Assembly: GCF_031143425.1 (NCBI RefSeq)
Contig: NC_090439.1
Span: forward strand, 643,251,465 to 643,315,464
DNA from: Pleurodeles waltl
Lineage: Eukaryota; Chordata; Amphibia; Caudata; Salamandridae
DNA length: 64,000 nucleotides
Direction: 5' to 3'
Shown: piece by piece, positions 20,894 to 32,724 of the stretch
Numbering within the stretch: position 1 is the first letter of the stretch
Layout of the letters: each line of letters begins with the position of its first letter
The notes under the pieces: generated by a model
Databases searched by the model: none
What the model was told of the DNA's origin: nothing
The model's input: the letters and a program-made list of their open reading frames with translations, nothing else
Position numbers and translations under genes: made by a program

Positions 20894-22981
20894 TGTTAGA
20901 AATTGGGCTTCTGGTTGGCACAGATATGCCCCTATCAAAACAGGAACTACAATCTTAGTCAGGGTAAGTCACAAACACACCCTAAACTAATCTCCATTCA
21001 CCCCCTTAGTAGCTTGGCACAGAGCAGTCAGGCTTAGGTTACGAGGCAATGTGTGAAGTTTTTGTGCAACACTTCAAACAGTGAAATAGTGAAAGCACTA
21101 TACAAAACAATACCACAACTGGTTATAGAAATAGAGCTTAATTTAATGAACAAAACAAGACCCAAACATCAAAAATACAATAAGCAGAACTTGAGATATG
21201 CATTTTTAAAGAATAAACTGAAATGTAGTGCTTAAAAGCTTAAAACGTCAACCGGAGCTGAATGATTGCACTAGACTGGGTCAAATCTAAAAGTTCAGGC
21301 TGGCCGTGATGGAGTGTGGGTCAGACACAGGGATCAGCCTTGGCCCGCTGCGAAAGTACCTTGTTTGTGCTGACGTCACGGAAGATGCGAGGAGCAGAGA
21401 AGCCGATGCATTGTTGTTGATTAATGGGATGGTGGCGATGTGTCAGCTCTGAGCCACGCAAATTTGGGGATGCATCGGAAATGGAGGTGTTGCACTCGAT
21501 CCTAGCAGCAGCAGCAATGTGTTATTGGTGCCGATGGAGATGTGCCGGTTCCGAGCAGCGCAACAGCGTTGATGCAGGGATTCTGTTGAAGAAGTACTTT
21601 ATACCCAATTCCAAGATCCCAGGCCTGGATCAGCACCACTTGGCAGGGCAAGACTCACAGATGGCTGAGTCCAGGTGCTGGAGCAGGAAAGTTGTGTCCC
21701 TGAGACTTCAGAAAACAGGAGACCAGACAGCTGGCCTTTGGAGTCACTCTGAGTTTTGGGTTCAAGTGGTGTGGGTCTAGTCCTTCTGACCCAGGTGAGG
21801 GGAGCAGTAGGCAGCAGGTCAGCACAGCAAGAAAGCTGTTCTTCCAGAGAAGCAGGCAAGCAGAGTGGTGGTCCTTGTAGCAGCACAAGAGTCCTTCTTC
21901 CTAGCAGAGTATCCACAGGTCAAGAAGTGTACTGAATTGGTATTGTCAGAAGTCCAGGTCTTATACGCAGTGAAGTGCAGAGAGGTCCTCTCTTTCTGCC
22001 CTGGCTCCAGACGCACTAAAGGGAGCTAAGCAATCCTCTGATCGGGGACAGGACACTGCCTATTCAGGTGTAAGTATGAGGCTGTGGCCAGCTCCTCCCT
22101 CCCATTCTGCCCAGGATGGCCCATCAGGATGTGGATGGCCCATCAGTCATACCTAAGGTGCCTTTGTGTGTGGCTTCCTGGAGGAATGCACAAAGCCCAC
22201 CTGTCACCCACCCCTGACGTGTACTGGAGGCAGGCTACAGGGTGTCAAAGCAGGAAAATCCAACTTTCAAAAAGTGACATTTTCAATATTGTAACAACAA
22301 ATCTTACTTTAAGAGGATTTATCATTATAATTCTGTAGGTACTAAACATCATAGATCCACCTCTTCCCAGTCAGGAATTACAGTTTAATAACTGTAACAA
22401 TGAATCCCCAATGTTATCCTGTGAGAAGGGTAAGCCTCACAGAGAAAAACAAATTTGACAGATTTTCACTATCAGGACATAAAAAAACTGAAAGTATTTT
22501 TCCTGCCTTTTATTTACACAGCACATTGCCCCCATTGCCCTATGGGATTCCTACCTACCTTAGGGGGTGACATATATGTAATAAAAGGGGAGTATAAGGC
22601 TTGGCAAGGGGTTTTACATGCCAGTTCGACACAGCAGTGTAAAACTGCATTCAGGCTGCAATGGCAGGCCTGGGACATGTTTTTAAGAGCTACCTAAGTG
22701 GGTGGCACCAGCAATGCTGCAGGTCTACCAGTAGCATTTAATTTACAAGCCCTGGGCACAAGTAATGCACTTGACTGGGGAATTAGAAGTAAATTAAATA
22801 TGCCAATTAGGTATATACCAATCAACCCATATTTCAGGGAGAGAGCACATGCACTTAAATACTGGTTAGCAGTGATAACGTGCAAAGAGTTCTTAGGCCA
22901 ACAAAAACACATTCAGCAATATTGTAGACAAGCAGGCACAAAGTCTGGGGGAAGACTAGCCTAAGGCTGTCAGGTCTAACA
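20894..22981 (-). mobile_element. Intact solo LTR, 2,088 bp, TGTTAGA family
   Basis: Bounded by TGTTAGA at the left and TCTAACA at the right, and flanked by a perfect 5-bp target duplication CTGAT (20,889-20,893; 22,982-22,986). The minus-strand orientation follows from comparison with the copy at 494. There are no internal genes between two LTRs, so a solo LTR left by recombination is the simplest reading. A TATA-like GTATAAG lies at 21,960-21,966 on the minus strand, about 1,015 bases from the LTR start, and a CRE-type TGACGTCA at about 21,371. At 2.1 kb it is a very long LTR. A non-autonomous element with 7-bp inverted ends is the alternative. Confidence 0.88.
21960..21966 (-). promoter_or_regulatory. 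TATA-like box of the solo LTR
   Basis: GTATAAG on the minus strand, matching in position and context the box at 1,526-1,532 of the other family copy. Confidence 0.5.
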
Positions 22982-22986
22982 CTGAT

Positions 22987-23571
22987 TATGATGGGTATTT
23001 GACAGTCACACAAAGTGAAGAGATGAGAAAATATTTTAAACTGTGTTTGGTCCTGGAAGAACTGTGGTTCAAAGATGATTTACTCACTTGAATATGATAA
23101 CTACAAATCTGAAGCAGCTTGCCTGTCAGTGATGTCTATTGGTCGGTGAAATGTGAAAAAACCTTACTTTTTTGTTACTACGAGAAATCAATAGTATGTG
23201 TTATAAAAAAGAAAATACTTTGCCTAATGATTGATTTTAGTGGCCAGATTGAAGGGTTTGTGGTGTATATAGTAGACTGTATATACTGACATTGTGTACG
23301 ATAGAAAGGGCCATTTAAAAAATATGATTGTAAATCATTGACTTCTATGATGAACAAAGCACATTTAGATCCCAAAATGTTAAGCAGTGGAAATATCCAC
23401 TTGTCTACACTGTACACTCTACAATCTATGTAGACATATTGAGAAATGTTTTTGGAGACCAATGGCTTACATAGGGTTTGGCACTGGGCCCATCTAACAA
23501 TACGAGCAGCCAAGGAATTGCCGCCATCAGCCTGGCAGTGGCAGGGTGTTTCTTCCTGAACTTGGGGATAT
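22987..23571. other. unassigned intergenic DNA
   Basis: No supported feature between the solo LTR and the next MITE. Confidence 0.5.
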
Positions 23572-23574
23572 GTA

Positions 23575-23731
23575 GGCCCGTATTTATACTTTTTTTTGCG
23601 CCGCATTTGCGTAGTTTTTTGACGCAAAAACGGCGCCAACTTGCAAAATGCCATTGTATTTTGTAGGTTTGCGCCGTTTTGCGTCAAAAAGCGGCGCAAA
23701 TGCGGCGCTAAAAAAAGTATAAATACGGGCC
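23575..23731. mobile_element. 157-bp fold-back MITE with GTA duplication
   Basis: Near-complete inverted repeat: GGCCCGTATTTATACTTTTT at the left and its complement at the right, with inner arms GCGCCGCATTTGCG / GCGCAAATGCGGCGC and TTTTTGACGCAAAAACGGCGC / GCGCCGTTTTGCGTCAAAAA. Flanks carry GTA on both sides (23,572-23,574; 23,732-23,734), a 3-bp duplication as in the PIF/Harbinger superfamily. There is no coding capacity. Overlapping minus-strand frames read through the palindrome and are artefacts. Confidence 0.88.
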
Positions 23732-23734
23732 GTA

Positions 23735-24934
23735 GTATATTTTAACTTTTTGAAACTCCTGTGACTGTAACCGTGGTCACAAACTAGAAAAAACATAATT
23801 GGAAGGCCTACAATGAGCAGAGTGGGCTTTGTTACGATATGAAACGTGCAGTGCTATATAGAAGGGGCCACTGGTTGGTCATTTCTGATGGTGGTTATAA
23901 ATCAGGCTCCACCATCAGAAACTCTAGGGCTCCCCCACTGTTCATAGATGCCAACTGCAAAGTTGGCAGAACTACGCATCCACCAGTTGTCAAACACGCA
24001 AATGGTGATGGGAAGAATACTTGTAAATAATCTAACCACTGGCAATTGCTCAGGGTAGCATTCCAACCCATTGCTTTCCCTCCCACCATGGCACCTCAAA
24101 TTAGACCCACCCATATGCAAATCAGAATTGGTTCTGCTCCAATGAGAGCAGTCCAGACCCAACTGGCAAGCCAAGACCTTTCTCAATCAGAGCACAAGCA
24201 ACCTAAAACTGGTTTTGCCCTAGGTGGTCTTTTTCAGTCGTATCATCTTTGCACCAGTGGCACAGTGAGCATGAGACCAATGTTTTGGCATAGCCTTGTC
24301 CAACTAGCGCATTACATCAAACACATAGTGCAGTCTCTCCGTGAATCAATGGAAGTATACAAATTTGCGGGAAGGCCTTTGCCCTCTTAAGACTCCTTCC
24401 TTTGCAGCTCCTAACGCCACCCCTCTTCTGAGAAGCAGACATCAGAAAGTATTAAAAACACCTGAAGGAATGTGTCTGCACACAAGTACTGGGACTTGAT
24501 GCCTGGTCTTTTGTCTGTCTTCTTCCTTTCCTCCATCACCACTGTTCTCCTACTGCTCTGGAATATCCATTTGGATGGACTGGCACTATAGGGCACTACA
24601 AATTGAATAACAGAAACAAAGTTTGTTGATATGTTAACCTTCTTGCGGCTCATATTCAGGTTGTTTGGCATTAGATGCACCAAAAGCTTTATTGTTGCCA
24701 TAATTCAGTAGATAATTTCTCACTGAAGCATGATCTATAATGTATTTGTATATGACAGTAAGGTTAAGTCTGCAGCTTTGGAACTCTAGACCAGCGTCAG
24801 ATGCTCCATGTTCATTGTGGAAATATTGCTCTCTGCATTACAGCTCCTAAGCATTGCACAGTTTGGCCAAGCACTTCCTTCCAATCTGTTTGTTCAGTGC
24901 CTTGCTTAAACACATGCTGTTCTTAATTTATGAT
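23735..24934. other. unassigned intergenic DNA
   Basis: Short frames only; a small inverted repeat with GATGGTGG lies near 23,888-23,920. Nothing assignable. Confidence 0.5.
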
Positions 24935-25300
24935 CAATTCATGTAAGTAGTTTGCACCCAAAAGTTGGAAAATGCTTGATTTATAAGAAAGGATATATTA
25001 CCTATAAACTACTTCCATGTTTTAACCCATTATAAAATGCTGTATTTATAAGCAAAGGTGCTCGAACCACCAACAGTTTCAATTTTTTTAATCCATTGGA
25101 AAGGGAATGGATTTGTAAACAACTTCCGTGCTTTTAATCCACCGGAAATGTTGGATTTGTAAGCAATGAAGCATACCTCATTTATCAACAACTCTCATGT
25201 TTTAATCCACTGGAAAATGGTGGATTTGTAAGCGATGAAGGTCCCCATGCTTATTAACAACTTCTTTGTTTTTAATCCTCTGCAAAATGTTGAGATACCT
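24935..25300 (+). repeat. ~70-bp tandem repeat, 4-5 units
   Basis: Unit contains ACAACTTCCATGTTTTAATCC, then ACTGGAAAATGTTGGATTTG, then TAAGCAATGAAG. Recognisable starts occur near 25,009, 25,120, 25,189 and 25,259, with a weaker one before 24,960. One interval is longer (about 110 bases) because of an insertion. Confidence 0.75.
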
Positions 25301-25313
25301 GGCTTAGGGCTTC

Positions 25314-25725
25314 CTTGGACCACCGAACTAGTGGTGGTGGTTGGCCCACAGCAATCCTGATGGTCTGACCACCAAATTACGATCCTGGTGGTCTGACCAC
25401 CAGGAGACCGTTGATGCCGCCAGGGTCAGGGATCCTGAAGGGTTGACAGAGGTCAAAGTTGTGGTCAGCCACGGCTGTGCCAAGTTCAGCACTGCCATGC
25501 TAATCATAACTTTCCTTTCCGCCAGCCTTTCCATGGTGAGGTCCCTACCATGGAAAGGTTGGCGGAAAGGCAGAGTTGTGGGCCACAGGGGAGGCCTCTG
25601 TACTGCCATTTCGAGGGTGCGTGTGCCCAGGGAGCCGAGGCCAATTCCGCCACAGTGTTTACACCAGGCTAACGTATTGCTATTGGTGCGGTTCAACCAC
25701 CCAACATGCAATCAGGCCCTGAGCA
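25314..25725. mobile_element. Hairpin-chain element (diverged copy)
   Basis: The best hairpin is 25,514-25,570: 24-bp arms beginning CCTTTCCGCCAGCC with one mismatch around a 9-base loop. A 21-bp hairpin with perfect 9-bp arms (CCTGGTGGT / ACCACCAGG) is at 25,384-25,404. Smaller ones lie at about 25,319-25,340 and 25,460-25,480. The motif vocabulary (GGTCTGACC, CCGCCAG, GGTCAGGG) matches the chain at 19,761-20,390. Ends are approximate. Confidence 0.6.
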
Positions 25726-26378
25726 ACAATTTCCATAGGCTTTCTCCCATTCGAACACTTGCCCTCCCTTCAAATTCCATCTTCCATGGGATTGCTAACA
25801 AAAAATCTTTAATTGGTTAAGTGTGTGACCTGCATGAGAAAATATACTATGTACCTGGCTGTGTGTGAGGAACATACAATAGACTGGAAAAGCAGTGCTG
25901 GCTCTGCATTGTCAAGCTAATGAAATGACCGAGCCTAGAACTAATTTTATCACAGTTCCATTTGGCCTGACTTTTTGACTCTTCTTCCTTCATAGACACA
26001 CGTTTTCTTTCTTTTGGTACCAAGAGTCTTCCCTTCTGGTGTATTTAACAAGGTTGCTGATTCCTACACATAGTTCGGATCCCATCCATTCTAGGAGATA
26101 GACTGGGAGAAGGAGCATCTGCCCAGCTTGCGCTTGTTTGGTAGTTCACTTGCCCACAGCTATGTCAATGAGCACTGCCCTACTCCCCCCTCATTCACTC
26201 AAAGAGCATACACTGATGGCTGTCCACAATCTAAGGCTCCAGCAGTAAGTAGATTTCTCAACTAATGTACAGTGCATAGAAGTGATACACCAACAAGAGG
26301 ACATATACCCATTTAATATAGAGGACAGTCACTCTTATTGTTAAGTATGTCAGCATACAAGCTGCCACACTGTTTTTA
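25726..26378. other. unassigned intergenic DNA
   Basis: No gene or repeat recognised. Confidence 0.5.
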
Positions 26379-26386
26379 GTTTACAA

Positions 26387-27687
26387 CAGGGATCTCCAAC
26401 CTTTTCTGTAGTGAGAGCTACATCTGATCAGTGAAAATCATTGTGAGCTACTGAAAGCTAAGCAATTCTCACACCCAGATTCATGGCCTTTAAGCCTAAT
26501 GTCGATCAAGTCAGGTATTATGGTTTGAACACAATACTTTGACTAGAGGCACTATGACAGGCTGTGATGTGTGTCAGTTAGAGTGTGGTCTTTGGGGATG
26601 TATGAGAATGTGTGCATATGAATGGGATATATGTGTATGGGTGACTGAGAGCCTGTATTTAGGTACTTGTGGCACAGGATAAACCTTTTTAACATATGTT
26701 GCACCCTTACATATATACCGCAAACATACACACATTATTTTAAGCTGGAGAAATTTTAAGTGCAGAAAAATGTTCTGCGAAAATCTTCATAATATGGAAC
26801 CTTTTTCTGCACTTTAAATTTCTCAAGCTCAAAATACTAGCTGCGTTTTCCAGTTATAAATAGGGCACCTTGTCTGCCAGTCACTGGGAGCATGATGCCT
26901 GCTGTGTGTAAAGGCGGCACTTTGAAACAGGAGTAAATTAAACTGAAGAATAAACTTTGTTTATACGGATTGCATAAAACTCATCATTTAAATGTTCTCC
27001 CTTGTCCAAGTGTTAACTCTATAAACAGCAGTTATCTTGCTCCTAGTGGCTTGTGGACACAGTGTCATATTTATAACAGACAAATACAGCAATTTTTAAA
27101 ATGGGAGGACTTTAAAGTGATGAAACATGCTTCATAAAACATTAAGCAGTAATTGGCTTATTTGAAAGTGGAGAAAAGTATTAAGACTTAATGTTTCATA
27201 TAAATATTTCCCTTCACTTTAAATTTCTCCAACTTAAAACAAAATGACTATACTTTTAAATTATAAATATGGCACAGTGTTTACTGGCCACTGGGAGCAA
27301 AAGGCCTGCTGTTTGTAAATGCAATTCTTTCAAATTTGAGAAAATTAAAATAACTTAACTTGCTCATTAAGGTACCTTCTCATTTTAATTTCTCCCATTT
27401 AAAAGCATTCAAATATTGAACTGACAAGGACTTTTATTTAAGAGTTATATACCTCAGTTTGTCAGTGCCTCTGTGCCACAGCCTGGGTCCTATATCTGAA
27501 TGAGCACTGCTCAATATCAGTCTCTGGAATCTGACACCTGATGATAATGTAGAATAAACACAGCCTTCTCTTAACTTTAAGTGGACAATGTGACCCTGTG
27601 CTTATTTAAAAATGAACTTAAGGCGAGCTACTCTAAAGGTGTCTGTAAGCTACTGGCTACTCATGATTGACTGGTTGGAGACACCTG
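26387..27687. mobile_element. Non-autonomous hAT-like transposon, 1.3 kb
   Basis: Left end CAGGGATCTCCAACC and right end complement of CAGGTGTCTCCAACC. Flanks are GTTTACAA (26,379-26,386) and TTCTACAA (27,688-27,695), a decayed 8-bp target duplication with two mismatches. Subterminal regions on both ends carry GAGCTAC/GTAGCTC words. The interior has no transposase frame but has repeated hairpin modules: arms about 26,734-26,774 with 26,797-26,837, and about 27,102-27,160 with 27,188-27,238. A block containing CACTGGGAGCA and GCCTGCTGT-TGTAAA recurs about 408 bases apart (about 26,878 and 27,287), so the middle has been tandemly duplicated. Confidence 0.78.
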
Positions 27688-27695
27688 TTCTACAA

Positions 27696-28895
27696 TAAAT
27701 CATTTCACACTAGGGCCCTCAGGACGAGTCAAGCAGTGTGGAATTACCTCATGGGAATTCCACTATGCTTGTTTACAAGTGTAGTGTTTTTTCCGCACCC
27801 AGTTTTCACGGGCGTTGGAACACCAGACCTGATCTTACTGTGTGGTAATTGTGAATTACAAAATTGCATGAGGTTTTGGTTGAAGAGGGAGCCAGGCTCC
27901 TCTTACCAGAAAACACTTCATCCTTCCCTCTCCAAAAACACTCCACTCCATCCCCAGTTTCTTATCCAGAGGTCCTCACATACATTGACCGCTTGCTCAG
28001 GGAAGGTGGTAAATGCATTTGTTAAACTCCACAGAATTGGGAATTCCATGTGGTTTTATGACCAGAAAACTCAGTCCCGTTCAGTAAGTTCCCATTACAT
28101 GGTGGTTAACTTGTAGTTACAGTTTCACCCTCGAGCAGGTGTTTCTCTAAAAGAAAGCAATGTAGTTCACGCCATTCTATTTGACTGGTAATGGTGTGAA
28201 CAACAGCATAACATGCTGCTCAATGACATAGGTACCTTTTATGCGTGTGGAAAATAGTATCTAGTATCGGCAGAAAATGAAGACCATATTAGCGCTAGAC
28301 AGAAACTAGCAATAATGTGACTTGAAAGCGGCTGGTAAAATTACAGTTTATTCACAAAATAAAAAGCTAACTTTTTCCAGACAAAAGCCTGAGTGAATTG
28401 AAGCCGAAAATGTTCAGGAAGAGATATGAAAGATATTTTTGCCATGCATTTTCTGTTGCTCGCTCATAAAGTTCAATTGACCCATTCCAATTAGCAATGG
28501 GACAGGCGTTGAGGGATGGGATGAGAGGAACCTTGTTTCTGTTACTTTTCGGCAGAAAAAGAACTTGTCAATATGCATTAGCAGCTACCCCGTTGGGACA
28601 CCCTCCTGCCTCATCCAGCCCTCCCATGCAGAACTTCATATGGCAGCCAGACTTGCACAAGGCTTAAACCGAGTTGAGAGTTGCACGCCAGCCCTTCCAG
28701 CCCAGGCTTGCCTGTCAGTGTCAGCAAGAATCAGCAGGAGTCACTAAGGTTAAAAATTATAACCCAGCTCACTTTCTATACTCAGTACAGCTTCTCTGAT
28801 TATCTGTTCCGCAGTCAAAGCAACCATTTTTCTTTTTCTGCGAAGATTTTTGTAAACATGTCCCAGACTTACTAAGGATTTGTAAAGAGGAACAT
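27696..28895. other. unassigned intergenic DNA
   Basis: Contains a 149-codon plus-strand frame (27,667-28,116) that begins inside the hAT element end and shows no known motif; not credible as a gene. Nothing else recognised. Confidence 0.45.
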
Positions 28896-28905
28896 GCTAT
28901 TCACT

Positions 28906-30895
28906 ATCAATCAATCAATCAATCAGGGATTTGTAAAGCGCACCTCTCACCCGTGAGGGTCTCAAGGCGCTGAGGAGGGGAGGAGGAGGAGCTGGGGATG
29001 AGGTGCTGCTACTGCTCGAACAGCCAGGTCTTGAGAAGTTTCCTGAAGGTAAGTAGGTCTTTGGTCTGGCGCAGGTCGGATGCAAAGGTGTTTTGGACTC
29101 AAAAAGTTAACCTTTCACAGCACAAAAAAGCTTTGCGCTGCTTTGCTTCAAGGGAGCATCAGTGGAGCAGAGCAATGCAAACACTCACTCCTAAGTTAGC
29201 CAGACTAGGCTCTGTGTATCAAACATACATATACTTGAGGCAGGCACAAACAAGAGCAACTGTGATCCTTTCTTCCAAAAACCAACACAGGAGAGCACAC
29301 ATCCAATGCACGAGAGCACTCTGAGTTTGTCTGGGTGGTTGGTTGGTAGAAAAAGATGTGACTGTTCAAGTAGGTTGGGTTTAAGTTGTATAGTGCCTTG
29401 AGTGTGTGTATGAGGAGTTTGAAATGAGTGAGTGTGTTTGTGTATGGGAAGCCAGTGGAGCTCCCTGAGGTGTGGTGTGAGTTTTATGTGGGCGGTTGAG
29501 AATGATTCTGGCTGCTGATTTCTGGATTCTTTGCTTCTACTTTGCTTGGTCATCCCGGCGTCAAAGTTGCTGGTGATTAGGGCATGAGTGACAGTTCTTC
29601 TAGTGTTACTTGGGAGTCATTTGGAGCTCTTCCTCAACATCTTGCAGGCTTGGAAGCAGGATGCAGTGACAGAGTTGACTTGTGCAGGCACGTCCAGTTT
29701 GTTGTTGATTATTCTAAAGTTCCTTGCTTGGGTGCTGGGTGCTGGGTGTGGGTCCGAGGTCGGCCGCCCAGCAGTTAGAGTCCGCTGGTGAGGTATTCTT
29801 GCTAAAGATCACTACTTCTGTCTTGACGTTGTTGAGCTTGAAACAGCTGGCTTTCATCCATTTAGCGACTTTGGTTATGCAGGCAGTGAACTTGTTTCTT
29901 TTGTTGGTTGTCTTGTCCAAGAGGGAGCTTATGAGTTGGATGTCTTCAGAGAGGATTTTAAGGTTGTGTGCATGGATGATATTTGACAGAGTGATCATGA
30001 ATGTGCTGGAGAGGGTAGGGCTGAGCGATGAACCTTGAGGCACTCCCCAGATGAGTTTGTGGGCTTCCAAGGATTAAGGGTCTAGGCTGACAGCTTGTTT
30101 TCTATGTGTTGAGAAGAAGTAGATCCAGTGGAGAGTAGATCCCTGGCTGCCAATGTCATGCATTTGCCTGATGAGAATGGGGTGTGAGACCCTGTCAAAT
30201 GCCGCAGAGAGATCCACGCGAATGAGGGCTGCCATGTCTCCTCTATCGAGGATCATACAGATGTAATCTGTGGCAAAGATGAGTGCTGTTTCTGTACTGT
30301 GGTTGGACCTGATACCAAACTGTGTGATGTTGAGGAGCTGTGGGTTGCTGAGGTGGTCAGTGAGGCAATGGTTGATTAGTTTCTGTAAGACCTTTGCTGG
30401 GCATGGTAGGAGGGAGATGGGTCCGTAGTTCGAAAGCATGCATGGGTCAGCAATCAGGAGCAAGACAGTGGCATGTTTCCAGGTGTCTGCGAATGTGGCT
30501 AAGTCAATGGAGGTTTTGAGGATGGGTGTTAGTGCTTTGCTGATCTATAGGAATCCTCTGGTAAAAGCGTTGTGGGTGCAAGGGTCAGAGTAGGCCCCTG
30601 AGTGGATAGTTTTCATTTTCGCACCAATTCTGATGGTAGTGATGCAGGGCCGTGAGACCAGGTTTCACTCTTTGGCCATGATGGGAATTTGATCTGTGAT
30701 GGTGACAGTTCTGGTTGCAGGTCAAAGTTGCTGTATTTGGAGGTGTTACAGAAGAATTATGAGAGCTTGTTCCAAAGGACTTGTGAGGGGGTGATGCTGC
30801 TGAAGATGGCAGGAGGTGGAGTAAAATCTTTCATGATGGCGAAGATTTCATTGCTGCCGGTAGAGCCAGCGTCAATGAGATCTGCAAGAACTGTA
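28906..30895 (-). mobile_element. L2-type LINE, 3' two kilobases, minus strand
   Basis: Read on the minus strand it runs from the ORF2 linker (about 30,890) through RT and 3' untranslated region to a tail of five ATCA units (28,906-28,925 on plus, TGAT/TTGA units in element sense). Just inside the tail is a conserved L2-style end, GATTTGTAAAGCGCACCTCTC and CCCGTGAGGGTCTCAAGGCGC on plus; a similar end occurs at about 41,836-41,880. The 5' part, with endonuclease, is missing. No target duplication was identified. Confidence 0.85.
29714..30463 (-). pseudogene. L2-type LINE reverse transcriptase fragment
   Basis: Two minus-strand open stretches in the same frame are separated only by one stop codon (TAA at 30,074-30,076). 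Upstream part: YGPISLLPCPAKVLQKLIN, then motif A RVDLSAAFDRVSH. After the stop: motif B WGVPQGSSLSPTLSS. The catalytic box that should read YADD is replaced by SEDIQL near 29,950, then KWMKASCFKLNNVKTEVVIF. The stop and the lost aspartate show decay. The VPQGS and DLSAAFD forms are typical of L2/CR1 RTs. Upstream ORF2 sequence (PSQVLWNKL and neighbours) extends to about 30,890 with further stops. Confidence 0.88.
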
Positions 30896-30904
30896 CTCTT
30901 TCAA

Positions 30905-31570
30905 TTTCATTGCATTGCATTACATTCAAGCCTATTTCGATTTCCATCTGCCTGTATTTTTTCAGTTAACCTCCAAATAATTCGCCACATTGCAGTTGGA
31001 GTCGAAAGACTCATTGTATTTGTCAATCCAAAACTATATTTTTATCGTTTTGTATTCACATGAGATCGAAATCTCTGCATTTTCCGAAATGAGTCTCTGA
31101 TAAGTCTCCGTGGAAATATAATTGCGTTATCAAATGTTTAAACAAGCATTTGCAATGCAATGGGTCTCGCATTTGCTTGAGTTAGAGCTATTAGCGTTGT
31201 AAGCTCCTAATCTGACTTTTCTTGCCACAGAAATTGAAAATTAAAAATAAAACAGTTTCACATAAGCGAGCCGATTCACAGTGCCATGGCGCCATGAGCA
31301 TCAGCGTAAAGAGACACGCAATAGGGAAAAGAAGTTCGCTGGTAGTCAAACTTATTGGCAAAAGTGCAATTATTCATGTAACGGGCGATGGCCAAGGCGG
31401 TAACAAAACCTCCCCAAGGAAGGGCAAACGTAAAGCACCTACCAATATCATCAAAGGATTTTTGAAGGGCAAGCCCACGAACGAGTGGTAGTGATGGGCG
31501 TGAGGTGGGCGTGGTTAAAAGCCCAAATACATACCAACATGTCCGAAAAGCAGCGCTTGCACACTGCTAT
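30905..31570 (+). repeat. Unclassified probable dispersed repeat with small basic ORF
   Basis: Begins with CATTGCATTGCATTAC and continues to about CAAATACATACC. At 31,222-31,491 an 89-codon frame is rich in lysine, with SVKRHAIGKRSSLVV, GKGKRKAPTNIIKGF-like basic clusters and a double stop (TAG TGA). No known domain is recognised. Before the frame, ACTTTTCTTGCCACAG resembles a splice acceptor. I think it more likely belongs to a dispersed repeat than to a host exon, but cannot show it. Confidence 0.3.
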
Positions 31571-32724
31571 GCTTGACCTAAAAATCTTGGATATATTTGC
31601 ATTCTGTATTTGTCTTTGAGCCTACTTGTGAAGTGTTCACCAATATCCCAATTGATGCCTATTGTTCTCCTGTAGCTAGGACCTCCTTATCCATGTTCTG
31701 GCAAGACAATGGCTTCAATGAAAATTGTCCCTGCTCAGAACTTCAAAAAAAGTTGAACATTTCCACATGACCTGGGATTTTTTCAGTGATAGTTTATGTG
31801 TTTGGCTTTAGTAACTAACCCATACCTGAATAATTTAAAATAATTATTTACAACAGTGAACATGTTTTTTTAACCATTGAGCTCATAGGATATTCAAACT
31901 AATGTTCTAAGATATAAGCTCATGATCATTTTGTGCTTTTTGACAGTTTCATGACATCTGCTTAACATTGCGCAGCATGGGTCTGGGTCAAAAATAAGCC
32001 CTCTCCTTTCCCTAGCCAATTGAAGGAGGAACCCAAGAAATGTCTTACTTTGATACAATCGCTTCTGATATCAGTGTGGCACCTTGTGTGTTCTGATTGA
32101 ATTCTATGGAACGAATACTAAATTTGGCATAAACTAGTGTTGAGTGGTCGGATGTCTTTCTCTGTTAATAGTCTCCTGTTCCTCTTGGAAATCTCCAAAC
32201 CTAGATGTCAGTTTTCAATTTTATGTCCTCTTTTAGAATCACGAAGTTGGATTTATTTTTCCATGTCATGTGAATGCTTCCTCAGAAAGCATTTGAAGCA
32301 CCTTCATAAAATCAATAATGCTTCATTTGGACTATAACAAAAAATTCTCAAATAACTTTCTCTCCAGTTTTGAAGTTTGCATTAGTTATAGGGGTAGGGC
32401 AGAATCGGCATACGCAGCAGAAACCCTGATGCTAAGTTTACCTGTGTCTTCGGGAACAACCAGGATGCCTGTTTTAAGGCAAGTGAAGGGGCATAATGCA
32501 GACCTTCTGCATCCTTCCTGGGTTTCACCACTCAGCCAGAGTCCTATGAATATCTGTGCGATATGGGAGTGTCAGGGGCCGCAGTTATGGCACTGGGTGA
32601 TTGGTAAAACTGTCTCTTTTTGCCTCTTTATTAGTATTGATAATTCATACATACTATGGCGTGAAGTGAGCTTGAAAGCAATGGAGTGTATTTGGGTATG
32701 AAGAGACAAATTGGCTTGCAATGT
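31571..32724. other. unassigned intergenic DNA
   Basis: No supported feature. Short open frames near 32,137-32,701 have no recognisable motif. Confidence 0.5.

Noticed and set aside
20894..22981. Host gene with TATA box and ORFs
   Set aside because: Exact terminal ends, a 5-bp target duplication and an inverted second copy show it is a mobile-element LTR.
23178..23796. 173- and 70-codon minus frames
   Set aside because: They cross the 157-bp MITE, share the MITE peptide and have no independent support.
25328..25820. 127- and 159-codon overlapping frames on opposite strands
   Set aside because: Both lie on the hairpin-chain element; palindromes explain the paired frames.
27667..28116. 149-codon plus frame
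   Set aside because: Starts inside the end of a hAT element and shows no motif.
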